64,000 bases of DNA from Ganaspis brasiliensis (taxonomy: Eukaryota > Arthropoda > Insecta > Hymenoptera > Figitidae), in contig JAZKLR010000566.1 in NCBI GenBank assembly GCA_037103525.1, positions 372,001 to 436,000 of the forward strand. The letters are read 5' to 3'. The translations under genes were made by a program, and so were the position numbers. Under the pieces are notes generated by a model. That model was not told the DNA's origin. It did not search any database and saw only the letters and a list, made by a program, of their open reading frames with translations. Below are positions 9,301 through 18,700 of this stretch, in pieces (the first letter of the stretch is position 1; each line of letters begins with the position of its first letter).

Positions 9301-12283
9301 TTACACGTACGAACGCACATCTTGACTCCGATGTGAAGTATTCCACATCATAATGATTCGTCGAGGTGGTCCTGGTAGTGTTTATCGTCGTGGTTGGCAT
9401 TCCTGGTCTTCGTGGGATTGTCCTATCACATGGGTCCGGTTGTGAGTCCCGTTCTCTGAAGAGTGTTAGGATCAGTGGAGGATGTCGTCAGTCGTGTTTA
9501 TAAACTGTCAAAAAACCGGTGGCAGCCATCTTGTTTTAGCGCCTGACGTCAGCGCCGCCACTACTGCACCTGATTCACACTTCTCGGTCGATTGCCGCTT
9601 CATCTTTCCATTCGCGGGTAAGCTACTTCGTGAACTTTAAAGTGTGATTTGTATGAGCGACACTGAATCGCCACACATGATCTTGTCGACGACGCGTTCT
9701 CGCGGTCGTCGGTATTCTGAACTGGTGTGTTCGACCGTTTGGTCGTGTATTGTTAAATACTTAGTTTGAAACTTTCTTTTTAAAGATGTAACAAAATAAG
9801 TGCCAAGGCTCTATTCGTGGCATTTGTGTCCTATCAGGTGAGCTCCATTATTTACTTTTTTACTTTATTTGATGGAGTCGGTTCTCCGACTATTTTGTTA
9901 AAAATGGAATCAGTGTTCAGTGCGCGTCTTTTGTAAGGGCCGTGTCATGAGGCTGACTATTTTGTAATCCTTTCGATATATTTTAAATTAATAAATTTCG
10001 ATTTGTAGTGCAAATTAAAATCAGTATTTGTGCTGCTCCTTACCCCTCATTCTCCGGAAAGTTAGTTAGTCGTGGCTTATTGTTTACAATATTGTATAAT
10101 TTAACTAATTTCAATAGTCTATTATTTTACTATTTTGTTGTTTAGTTATTTCTCAATAAAATAACTTGGCGCGAGATATTTATTTTTTATTGTTTATTTG
10201 TGTTTATTAAATATTAAAAATTTAAATAAACTAAATTTTAAATTAAATATTAAATTTAATAAACTAATTCAAGAAAACATTTACGTACTTTTTATTCGTG
10301 TAGTGTTGGCCGGTAGGGTGAGATAGAGAGAAAGATTTAGCGTATCCTGAAAACCGTAGTTGTGGGTTAGTTACGCAAAAGAGATAGTGAGTTTAAGTTT
10401 GAGGGAGACAAGTTGCGATGGCTGGTAGAGTGAGAGAGGCAGAGTGCGTTAGATAACTTAAAATTGAGAGTGACAAAAAGTGACGGCTCTGAATATTCTT
10501 AACTTCTTTTTTTGACTTCGCTTTTACAAAAAAGAATACTTTTTTTGGTAATCTTATTTTAATAAGTTTTTTTGAAATTTCCTTTTACATTAGAAAACAA
10601 GAACATATAGCAATTTTGATTTAAATAAAAAATATAATAATTTTTTGGCTAAATATCGTTCATCCTAAGTCGAATATATGTAGATGTTTGTTAAAATTTG
10701 GAAAAGAGCAACATTTAAGTGCAGAGCAGAATTTACGAATTTTTGTAAAATGGTTTAAAACATTGTATCTATATATAGGTTTTGTATAGAACATGAGTAG
10801 TTTCTAAAAACACCACGAAAGATACGTACTTTGCAACCTGCTTTTAAAAGTTTAGCGACTTCCAAATGTTCTAATACTATTATAGGCAAACTTTTTTAGT
10901 AAACTTTCTCTTACAATAATAAACATTTTTACACCAAAATTTGCAGTATCATTTAAAATATCATTAGGAAGGTTTCTCTGATCTAAGCTTCTTACGACTG
11001 ACGAATTTTGCCTTCACCAGTTACATCATATTTCATTATATGCCCTAAATCATAATATAAAGATTGCATTTTATAATTATTAATGTTACTCTAATTACAG
11101 ATATAAAATTTAATAACAAGTGTGTTGATATCATAACAAAATCAAGTACGTAATATTAAAAATCTTTTTGATACAACATTAAAATAGTGTGACTTCTCCC
11201 AACCCTATCGAGTTGAATTAACAATATGTAAGCAATCTTTGCATGTTGAAAAACAAACTAGTACTTGTTTAACATCAACCTTTTTAAATGCACACGGTAA
11301 CTAAGTATATATTTAACCAAGTGACAGTTAGCTGCCATAATCTTAGAACTTGACAAATGTCAACAGAAACTAATAACCGAATTCACTTGGTTAAAAACAA
11401 ACTTGCACTTTGCAGGTGCTATTCTAACAGGCTCACTTCAGTTAGTTTTAACTGAAAATTTGTTATATTTAGCTTTTTTCTAATCTTTTCACTTTTTAAT
11501 TTAATAATAACAAGATTCTTTGTTGAATTAATTACAAAAATCATTAACAATTGCTTAGGCAATTTATTCAAACAATTCTGTGTTATAAATTACAAACAAT
11601 TCTTCACAACTACTTGGACACATAAACCTTTATACAATTTATGGACTTAAAAATACTTAGAGTGCGAGTGCAATTATTGCTAAAAATAAAATCTCAACTA
11701 TTGCTGACTCCTAGTTCAACTATTTTCATAATAGATTACAATAAATTCACACACACAAAAAAATAGAATAATTAATTTTTTTAGTTTTAACATATCATTA
11801 GAAATATTAACGATAATTAAATTTATTACAGATCATTCTAAGGCCAACGATTGCTCCAAATCAATAATTGCATTAAGTAAGTATAATTTAAAATGTTTTT
11901 GATACAGAATTAAAGCTTTATGATAAGATATTTCACATAAAAAACATCAATTTAGTAAAACATTATCTAAAGTTATATAAACATTATCTTAGCTTAAAGT
12001 TAATTTTGGAAAAATTTGAACATTTTTCAAAAATTAATTTTGAGCCAAAATTTGAACAAAGTCGGTCCAGAGAGACCTTCCTAATGATACTTAAAGTAAT
12101 TCGACCAAAATTCGTGACAAACTATTCAAAATTTTAAGAGAAAAATATAAATGTCTATATACCAGTGACGTTATTTTTCATCAGATGCACTTAATCATGA
12201 ATTTTTTTTATCTTACAGACAACCAAGGTATATCATGGAATTTAATACAAGAACCACCATTCAATAAAACTGAATTAATTTAG
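317..12283 (+). CDS. Candidate micro-exon gene, 3' part (exons a-e); span entry
   Basis: Not a recognised gene. Exons are proposed at 317-358, 7555-7599, 11101-11145, 11832-11876 and 12219-12283. The four internal exons are 42, 45, 45 and 45 nt, follow a (T)TAATTACAG or TTATTACAG acceptor, precede GTAAAG, GTACGTA or GTAAGTA donors, and are open only in the phase that takes two bases to finish a split codon. The junction codons read Tyr, Asp, Asn and Asn. The last exon runs 20 codons to TAG. Introns just downstream of the internal exons resemble one another (an ATTAAAAATCT block, then GATAAGATATTTCA), so the exons probably arose by tandem duplication. The encoded segment is about 79 residues, polar, with one Cys in three of the four modules. 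The first exons, including any signal peptide, would lie left of the window. A LINE sits in the first intron. Short phase-1 exons recall micro-exon effector genes, but that is an analogy only. Confidence 0.5.
359..935. other. Intron between micro-exons a and b, left of the LINE
   Basis: AT-rich sequence with no coding signal. At about 780-920 it contains one degenerate copy of the 120-bp repeat family (ATGGCGGATCCAATATGGCG at 815-835, then a GGGTCGCTTATTA block at 893). The LINE at 936 landed inside this copy. Confidence 0.6.
921..935 (+). repeat. Left target-site duplication of the LINE
   Basis: AAGTTTCCTAAATGA here matches AAGTTACCTAAATGA at 5791-5805 with one mismatch. The two copies flank the LINE exactly, with the right copy following the A-rich tail. 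This is the usual result of target-primed reverse transcription. Confidence 0.75.
1166..2515 (+). pseudogene. LINE ORF1 (gag-like, three zinc knuckles), broken
   Basis: The frame opens at ATG 1166 (MESADQNTPP) and stops at 1450; the coding trace resumes by 1758 in another frame and continues to about 2240. A Lys/Glu-rich, probably helical or coiled segment lies at 1800-1900. The nucleic-acid-binding end is in a third frame: CQK(stop)LGYGHGTRAC at 2278, CQKCGGASHLAKAC at 2344 and CITCSDLGKSSLEHWTGSNAC at 2403. In the first knuckle the second Cys codon has become TGA (2287-2289). Three tandem CCHC knuckles are typical of R1-clade ORF1. Its normal role is RNA binding in the transposition particle. 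At least two frameshifts and one nonsense change make it a pseudogene. Confidence 0.85.
2520..5563 (+). pseudogene. LINE ORF2 (AP-like endonuclease plus reverse transcriptase), broken
   Basis: The endonuclease part (2520-3140) has YSCYFSPND, VTGDFNAKSPDWG and a late SIIDLMI motif, as in exonuclease-endonuclease-phosphatase domains of LINEs. The RT part shows motif A (ALVAIDIRNAFN, about 4178), motif B (GAPQGSRIGPF, about 4352) and catalytic FADD at 4454-4465. The C-terminal domain has CAYCQSPENDAEHTLFTC from 5366. Stops interrupt the reading near 3398, 3525, 3637, 3807 and 3952, with frameshifts near 3140 and 4890. An 81-bp MITE plus its 8-bp duplication interrupts the C-terminal region at 5039-5135. 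The family role is nicking the target and priming reverse transcription there; this copy is inactive. Confidence 0.9.
5047..5127. mobile_element. 81-bp hAT-like MITE (foldback) inside the LINE
   Basis: The arms 5047-5081 and 5093-5127 are inverted copies of each other (32 of 35 positions match) with an 11-nt loop. The ends are CAGGCTTG and CAAGCCTG. CAATAGAC occurs directly at 5039-5046 and 5128-5135, giving an 8-bp target duplication. Eight-base duplications and CAG-type ends are typical of hAT-superfamily MITEs. The insert adds 89 bp, exactly the offset between the LINE reading frames on its two sides. Confidence 0.8.
5564..5790 (+). other. 3' UTR and A-tail of the LINE
   Basis: Non-coding, GC-richer sequence after the last ORF2 stop, ending in GCAAAAAAAAA just before the right target duplication. 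It contains a small inverted pair (GACCACTC at 5616 and GAGTGGTC at 5661). Confidence 0.7.
5806..6260. repeat. 120-bp GGATCC-core repeat copies, partly inverted
   Basis: Copies around 5880-6070 run on the plus strand (TCGCTGATTACGAATCTAA, then ATGGCGGATCCAATATAGCGG). The stretch 6118-6200 holds the reverse complement (CCATATTGGATCCG, then ATTCGTAATCAGCGACCCC). This opposite-facing pair continues the repeat copy that the LINE split. Confidence 0.75.
6366..7130. repeat. Foldback element, arms about 190 bp
   Basis: The left arm at 6366-6556 reappears inverted at 6941-7130 at roughly 80% identity (for example ATATTTTAAGACGAAA near 6537 against TTTCGTCTTAAAATAT near 6947). A second inner inverted pair, 6563-6590 and 6647-6675, contains TTATAAATAAACAAAAGT. 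No ORF is present, so it is a non-autonomous foldback. Confidence 0.7.
7131..7554. other. Intron of the micro-exon gene
   Basis: AT-rich sequence with no repeat or coding signal that I can support apart from the exon b acceptor at its end. Confidence 0.5.
7555..7599 (+). CDS. Micro-exon b (45 nt, phase 1-1)
   Basis: It follows the acceptor TTTAATTACAG and precedes the donor GTACGTACT. After two bases it reads WLNRRLHRDELNHI and leaves one G. The other two frames contain stops. The downstream intron (TATTAAGAATCTGGTTGATG, later GATAAGATATTTCATATAA) matches that after exon d, which supports exon duplication. It lacks the Cys found in exons a, c and d. Confidence 0.5.
7608..9060. other. Intron of the micro-exon gene, left part
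   Basis: AT-rich. The stretch 8035-8125 (GTCGAATTTAAGACTTTGTT and on) resembles 47811-47900, which directly precedes the LTR-like copy at 47895, so a piece of that element was probably separated here from the copy at 9225. I see no coding exon. Confidence 0.5.
9061..9169. mobile_element. 109-bp hAT-like MITE
   Basis: Terminal inverted repeats TAGAGCTGTGCA and TGCACAGCTCTA bound the element, with further inverted similarity inside (CTCGAATTTT against ATCGAATTTT-type ends). AAATATTT occurs directly at 9053-9060 and 9170-9177, an 8-bp target duplication. The size, ends and duplication fit a hAT-type MITE. Confidence 0.85.
9225..10190 (+). mobile_element. LTR-like dispersed element, copy 1
   Basis: About 960 bp shared with 31411-34350 (interrupted) and 47895-48685. 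Shared blocks include ACAACTTGTCAGA.CGGACAA, CAGCCATCTTGTTTTAGC, GGTGAGCTCCA, GAGTCGGTTCTCCGACT and the end block AATAAAATAACTTGGCGCGA. There is a perfect TGACGTCA (CRE-like) near 9544, a CAG|GTGAGC donor-like site near 9837 and an AATAAA near the end. It has no ORF. The composition suggests a solo LTR or a non-autonomous LTR element, but TG..CA ends could not be fixed. Confidence 0.6.
10191..11100. other. Intron of the micro-exon gene, middle part
   Basis: AT-rich sequence, with a short GAGAG-rich stretch at 10320-10470. No exon is supported before the exon c acceptor. Confidence 0.45.
11101..11145 (+). CDS. Micro-exon c (45 nt, phase 1-1)
   Basis: Acceptor CTAATTACAG, donor GTACGTAAT. After two bases it reads IKFNNKCVDIITKS and leaves one A. 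The intron start (ATATTAAAAATCTTTTTGAT) matches those after a, b and d. The Cys is at module position 7, as in exon d. Confidence 0.5.
11146..11831. other. Intron between micro-exons c and d
   Basis: AT-rich. A small foldback lies at about 11308-11397 (TTAACCAAGTGA against TCACTTGGTTAA). There is no other supported feature. Confidence 0.5.
11832..11876 (+). CDS. Micro-exon d (45 nt, phase 1-1)
   Basis: Acceptor TTTATTACAG, donor GTAAGTAT, close to a consensus donor. After two bases it reads HSKANDCSKSIIAL and leaves one A. The downstream intron shares TTTTTGATACAG, AAGCTTT.TGATAAGATATTTCA and CATCAATTT with the intron after exon b, which is 4.3 kb away. Confidence 0.55.
12219..12283 (+). CDS. 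Terminal exon e of the micro-exon gene
   Basis: After the acceptor TTTATCTTACAG the phase set by the upstream exons stays open for 20 codons (starts NQGISWNLIQ, ends NKTELI) to TAG at 12281-12283. A first pass might split it at GGTATATC, but continuing gives the longer coherent frame. It joins exon d through an Asn codon. No clear AATAAA follows within 100 bp. Confidence 0.45.
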
Positions 12284-12787
12284 AAATTTTAAATCAAATG
12301 TTTAATAATCTATCTTTGGATTTAAAAATATAACAAAAAGCATTATTGTCTCATTGAATATCTTTTTACCTTTAGTTCACATTAAAATTCATTATTGTGT
12401 ATTTTTCAAAACAAGTTTTACGTTTTTAGAAACACTAAGAAAATTAACCTCTAACCGAGTTGTACAAATAGCTCTGTTAAAGAGAACGTATTTAAAAGTA
12501 CAAAAGATATAATTAGAATATTGTATTTTTTTTCGAAAAATTGAAAAATTTCCCAAAAAAAATGTCCCTTGAACCTTCGGTGCACAAGTTCAATTTGCAT
12601 TTGCCCGTTTTTTTATAATTCCAATCATTATGAGATATACAAAGAATCTCAATTCTTTATCATCGGGATCAATAAATCGTTCTCTCCTCTTCCTTAAATA
12701 TTTCCCAAACTTTTTAATCTAATGTCTTTTTTTTTACATATAGTTAATTCAAACCAGTTAAAAAAATTTCTAATAGTTTTTCTCTTA
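12284..12787. other. 3' flank of the micro-exon gene
   Basis: AT-rich sequence that probably includes the 3' UTR. I cannot place a polyadenylation signal with confidence. Confidence 0.4.
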
Positions 12788-13580
12788 TTATACTGCCGTG
12801 CTAAGGAAGAACTTACGTATCTCCATTTCATAAGAAACTGAGAAAATTGAGAAAAACCGTTTGCTTCAAGAACTCTGTTTTAAAATTAAAAATGTTAAAA
12901 TTTAACTTCACTTCATAATGAAAAGTGTATATGCTCTTTCTAATTTTGCAAAAAAAAAATAATTATTTAAACAAACTCTATGCAAAACTGGACATGCGAT
13001 GTCCAGTTTTTAAAAATAAGAAAGAAAAAGTTACAGAAAGTGACATGCGATGTCTCGACCAAACGCAACATCGAGCTCGGGTCGCTGATCACAAACAAAA
13101 ACTTACATATATCCATATGCACACTGTGCTAAAATGTCTATAATGTAACCGGAGATGGAGATGCGTGGTGCCTCGGCGAAGTTTCAGAAGGAAGAACTTA
13201 CGTATGTCCGAGCTCGGTCCGAGTATGAAGATGCGTTGTTTTTATTTCTGACGGAAGGGTCGTGCTCGACTACCTTTCAGAAAAGGGAGACATCGCAAGT
13301 TAACTTGCGATGTTTTCCCACTTTTGGCATAGCCAACCTCGCTGACCCGTACGTTTTTACGAGCACGCATAATACTGTGTGTAAGTTTTTATCAAGTATT
13401 TCTTCAATTTCCTCACATTTCGTGATTTTTAATTATTGTTTTTCTTGGCCATTAATTAACATTTTTAAATTCTATTAACACAGTTAGATGCAGTTTTTCT
13501 TCCTGCGTTTATCGATACCAAAAACTCAATTTTGTCAAAAATGGCACTTACGTAAGTTTTTTCTTAGCACGGCAGTATAA
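12788..13580. mobile_element. Foldback/MITE-like element with 32-bp terminal inverted repeats
   Basis: The left end (12788-12819, TACTGCCGTGCTAAG.. then AACTTACGTA) is repeated inverted at 13549-13580. A TA dinucleotide sits just outside CTGCCGTG at both ends, suggesting a TA target. The motif AACTTACGTATNTCC recurs inside (near 13098 and 13196), and a perfect palindrome (ACATCGCAAG joined to CTTGCGATGT through TTAA) lies at about 13290-13313. The apparent ORFs inside are not conserved proteins. Confidence 0.75.
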
Positions 13581-15606
13581 TGCACACTAATTGAAAGTTA
13601 GAGAATTAGGAATAATATTAGGGGAAATATTTATCAAATGCATTATTAAACAAACATATATTTATTGAATTATTTATGCATACAGAGAATTTGAGCGAGT
13701 ATTTTTCGCCATGTCAGTGCTATTTACTTTACTTGCGCGCATTATACTCAAAGTGCAAACGACAGTTTTCTGATACCTGTTGGCTTTCAGGCGACTTGTT
13801 TTCAAAGAGCTTGAACAGAGTTGAAACTTTAAATTAGTGCAGTCTCTGCACTTTTAAGGCATCGAAAACAAACAGTTTGCGCACTTTACACAAAAAATAG
13901 TATTCACACCAGTGTGAAAAATAATCATTAAAAGAACATTATTGGTCGAAATCAGTTACACGTACCATAAAAAATTATACAATAATTAGTTCCTACCAAG
14001 AAAACTTAAATTTCATAATATCAACTATTTTAAAAACTGACCTCAATTAACATTTTTATTTAATTTATAAAACTGTAAACTAGTTTCTAATTCTGATAAT
14101 TCAGTAAGTTAAAGGGGTTTGATCACGTAGGTACAATACACAAAAGGTTCACACTTATATATAAATTGTTTCAAAATGTGACTTTAATTTTTTTGACATT
14201 TTTAAAATATCGACAAACTATTTAGTAAAATTAATCTGTAAAAAATTCTGTTTTTACATTCTCAATGGCATAATGACCATTTTTCTTAGACCTCTTTCAA
14301 TTCTGTTTCTGGAACATTGTATTTCGAGGTTTTCCACCTCAATTTTATACTCAAATTTGAAAATCTAATTTAATGACAAAAAATAAAGAAATAGAAATAA
14401 AAAAATAAAAATAATATTATTCGAAAAATTAAAGTGGTCAGTAAATAAATTAATTTTATATCAACAAATACAAAGTTACTCATTGATTCATATCAAAATC
14501 ACGGAAATATAAAGTCAGTTAAATTAAAATACTTTTTCTAAAAAACATTTCTAATTAAATATAAAATTGCTAACAATTTTGATTTCTTTTTATCCGACAA
14601 TTCCGCTTTTCCTTATAAATATAAATATAGCACATAAAACCTTTTATAGGTTAAAACCACTCTTTTTGAAAAACTTTTTCCAAATCAAGGACTTATGTAA
14701 AACGTCGAGAATTTACAGAACTGAAATAAATTAGTTCCTCAGTGATTAAGGTTCCAATGTCGTTTCAGTTATGTTCGAGTACTCTTATTCCCAACGGATG
14801 CAGATTTTAATTTAAATGTTTTCTTTTCCCATTAATATTAAAATTTTCTTTCCAAGAAGGCTGATAAAATTTCATTTTCTCGAGGCGCTTGAATTTTTAT
14901 TCCCTTTCCAATTAAAAAAAATATTTAATGATTAAATAAATAATTAAATTAAAACTACTTTCTTCTAAGACTGAATCATTCATTCTTTAAAATTACTATT
15001 TTGTTAAAATTATTTGAAACTTTATATTGCATTAAAAATATTTTATTCAATCTATTTAAAAAATAAAAAATAAATTGTTTCTATTCAAAGTACTTAGGAC
15101 AATTTTTAATCTTTGAAAAATACTTTTCAATTAAAACTATTTTTTCCAAAGCTAAACTTTATAATAATAATTGTAACATTAAAGTAGATTTGTGAGCTGA
15201 CATATTGGGTCTTTCATCTTGGATTTAATTTTTCGACACATTATTTACTGATTCGAGCTGAGATACCTCGAAAATCATACAATTTCTTACTGATTAATCT
15301 ATTGTTCTGATTCTGTGACTCAGAGGGTTAATCGACTTAAGTAGTTAGTGCAATACTCTTCTAAATTCGAACCCTTCTGCTTCTCAGCAACTTTAAGTGG
15401 AATTCTGTAAATTGCGCGACAGTGCCTCCGCGTTCACATCTCACGATTAAATGCCCGGAATTTGAGAGTTGTTAACCACATGACTTGAGCTCAAGTCGCA
15501 TTCCGGCATTTCGAGTACACAGATCAATTCATCCGTGTTGCATTAGGTTGCTTGGGGGAGCTCACGGTCGTTACTTGAGTTCATACGTGCGCTCCCGTCA
15601 TTTTGC
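13581..15606. other. Intergenic/3' UTR region between convergent genes
   Basis: The part at 15380-15606 is less AT-rich and probably the 3' UTR of the minus-strand gene. A candidate minus-strand AATAAA lies at 15042-15047, about 560 nt past the stop. The rest is AT-rich with no supported feature. Confidence 0.5.
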
Positions 15607-15797
15607 TCACGCCTGCTTTGGATGATGAGCTACTGCAGCTTGTTGTTCTGTTCGGAAACATGAAAGTAAAAATCCAGTGTACAAAGCAAACAATATAGCA
15701 ACTGCTATCAGCATGTACATGTATATGTTCAACTCAGGTTGTCGAAATCTGTTTTTCCGTAGCCAGTCTAGAACATCCAACTCATTGTGCAAATTGC
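15607..15797 (-). CDS. Terminal exon 1 (distal): truncated B half plus membrane anchor
   Basis: Acceptor TTTAAAATTACAG, then GNLHNELDVLDWLRKN, then a hydrophobic span of about 20 residues (MLIAVAILFALYTGFL), then a short tail ending in HHPKQA and TGA at 15607-15609. The LDVLDWL helix is the start of a normal B half; the rest of the B half is replaced by the transmembrane segment. It pairs with the A half at 20163-19981. With a luminal N terminus the roughly 20-residue tail would be cytosolic. Confidence 0.85.
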
Positions 15798-18700
15798 CTG
15801 TAATTTTAAAAATAATAATTAAAGTACATTTTTAACAACTGTTTTAATTTTACATTTCTAGAGAATAATTATTTATTTATTTACATATATGGGACATGTC
15901 CATTCATACAACAATATTTTTACAATCTAAGGAAACTGCAAAGATGATAGTTCAGTTACTACCATACACTGTAACGTTGCAGATTGAAGCGATACGCTTT
16001 GTTTCAAATAAGGATGAATGAGAAATAAACCCCTGAGTGATGCTACCGGTTCGTCGACAAAGTATATCTTTTAAAGTAGTATCAATTGTCCGGGTTTCCT
16101 CGGTGATCGATTTGATTGTCGGGTCAACGAAATTCGGATAATAAATTAATCAGTCGATCTTCGTACCTTGGCGATCAAGTTGATCAACGGCTACGCTCTC
16201 ACGTGCCGGCCAAGGACACGGAAAGGTAAGACTGTGATCTTTCTTTCTGTTTGTTGTTTTTATTTTTATTAATAATCGCGACGTTAAAAGTAATCAATGT
16301 TTCGTGTTTTGATTTTTTAAAGTGTGGCCGTTATTTTCGCCTGAATCTCAATTTGATTAGAATGGATTTTAATGAATCTTGAAGAAAAGGTATTGAATCA
16401 GCTATGAAGGATAGTATCACTCGGGGCTCCCCACTTCGAGAGGATGTTTAATATGTTCAAAATACCAGAATCTGTAATATCTTCGAAGAATCATCTGATC
16501 AACACCTCATGTGAATTATGGATGAGTAGTTTTAATTCATTCCTATTTAATGTCATTTGTATAAAGGAATCTAAAAGAGTAAGGGTTGAATTGAGAGCGT
16601 GAATTATAGAAGAGGATACGTTGATCGATTTTGACTTAAATATTTTATTTAATTGTATGATTTCATTTTTATTATGTCTATTTACTTATTGTTTGCGTTA
16701 TGTGTATGTAATTTAACATTTATAATGAATAATGCCTGCGCAGGATCCATTAAGAGAAATTATTGATTATAATTACGGATTTGATAGATTTGTTTCAACT
16801 TGGACGGAAAATATTTAAATAAATTATTATTCTTGATATCTATATTTATTTGTTAATTTATTTTTCTTTTTGTTATTTATCGCTGTTGTAAAATATTTTG
16901 TTTAATTCATTTGTTAACGTTTTTTTTAAAACAATAAGTTATAGATATTTATCTTTTTATGTTTCGATTTAAAGTGTCTAAAAATCAGAAAATCGTTACA
17001 AGATCTTATTTGCACGTTCTGTAAGCAACTATTCCCTTTTTCGAAGGAGCCTTTCGTGGGTAAATAAACTCAATCAGGAAGCGCTAGAATGGTCTAAGTC
17101 TATTCACTCATCGACGACCAGAAATTTCACGCCTCTGTTAAAATTAAGTATTTTTAAGAGTCGCTTACTTATTATTAACTATTTCTATGTTTGCATTCAC
17201 GCCACAATTTACCAACGGGTTTCGGTGTCGATTTAGTCAATTGTGCAAGAGATGCAGCAGAAATTTTGTTTTATGATGCTCGCATCGACGACTATATGTA
17301 AGTGCCATGAAACAGTTTTTATTCTTTAAATTTTCTTACTACAAACTTTAAACGCGTTTTTTTAAGTCGGTGTCCACGATAACTCAAAAAATTCTGCTCC
17401 GATCGGTTTGAAAATTTACACACTTCATTAATATGTCTTTGACTAACAGCTGGGAGGTATACTTCCAAATAACTATTTTTTTTTAATCCCATGTGTATCA
17501 GATGATTCTACGATTTTTAATCCGGGACACCATAAGAGGAACAATTTTTGACATGGCCTACCTCAAATGGCTGCAACTCCGTTGTTTCTAGATATTTTTT
17601 TAAAATTCATAAACATACTTTAAAAGTTACTAAACAATGTAATGATAAAAAGATTGAAACTTTTTGACGCCGGTTTGGTTAAAGTTGTTACCGATGGGAG
17701 AGAACAAAATTAGAAAGAAGATTCTATCTAAGATCCTATTAAAATTTATACTGTTTTCAAGTTCAAAGGTTTATGATTCTTACCTGGAATTCTATTTACG
17801 TTTAGACTTAATTGAAAAAAAGTTTGACTTGAGTTTTCAAAACAAAAGGATTGTTGGCTAGATACCTGAATTAAGAGGGCAGAGTGATAATTAAACTGAA
17901 GGAAAATTGCTGTAAGAGGGAGAGAGAGAGAGATAGAGAGAGCTATGAGAAGAAAAGGTGAAGCCAGGTAACCAGTTGTAGTTCGGAAAATGCAGTGAGT
18001 GTATTGGAAAAGGAAAATTTAACTACGATATAGCTGAAAGGAATCACTGGAAGGCTGGATTGATGAAGACAATTGGACCAGATATATACTTTTTTCCTAA
18101 TCACGGCGTGGCTAAAAAGGGGTCACAGGAGGACCAATTCGCTGAAGTGACTTTGGCTCAGGTATTTATTTAGAGAGAGATAGAAGAATCAAAGAAAGAA
18201 TCTGAAAATTTCAATTATTGATCTGTATTAATTAGCCAGAAGTTGTCAATTATTTAGATTTAATTTGCTGTTGTGATTAACGTTTAATATTCTTAGTCAA
18301 TTATAATTTGCTTGTTGTTATTGAAGTTTTGATCATTATTGTTTCGTTCATTACTATAGCTATTAACGTTTAATTAATTTAACTTGACTTTAACTTGCTC
18401 AAGAATTAATTTAGATATTGACTAAATTAAAGTTAGTTGTAATTACATGTGCCCATTATGAGCATTATTGCTTCACATTTGAATGGATATGGATAACCCG
18501 GGGCGGGACCTTTAAGGTGAAAGGGTGGACACTAATCGACAGTGTTATTGAAGTAACCCGGGACCTTCAAGGTGAAAGGGTTGACTAAATATTGTTTTCA
18601 CGTTGTTAATCTGTTGAAATAACCCGGGACCTTCAAGGTTAAAGGGTTGACTGATGATTGTTTTCGACTACGTTATCGTGAAATTATATGGGACCTACAG

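Noticed and set aside
13155..13478. Plus-strand open frame of 107 codons
   Set aside because: Entirely within a MITE-like foldback and crosses its internal repeats and palindrome.
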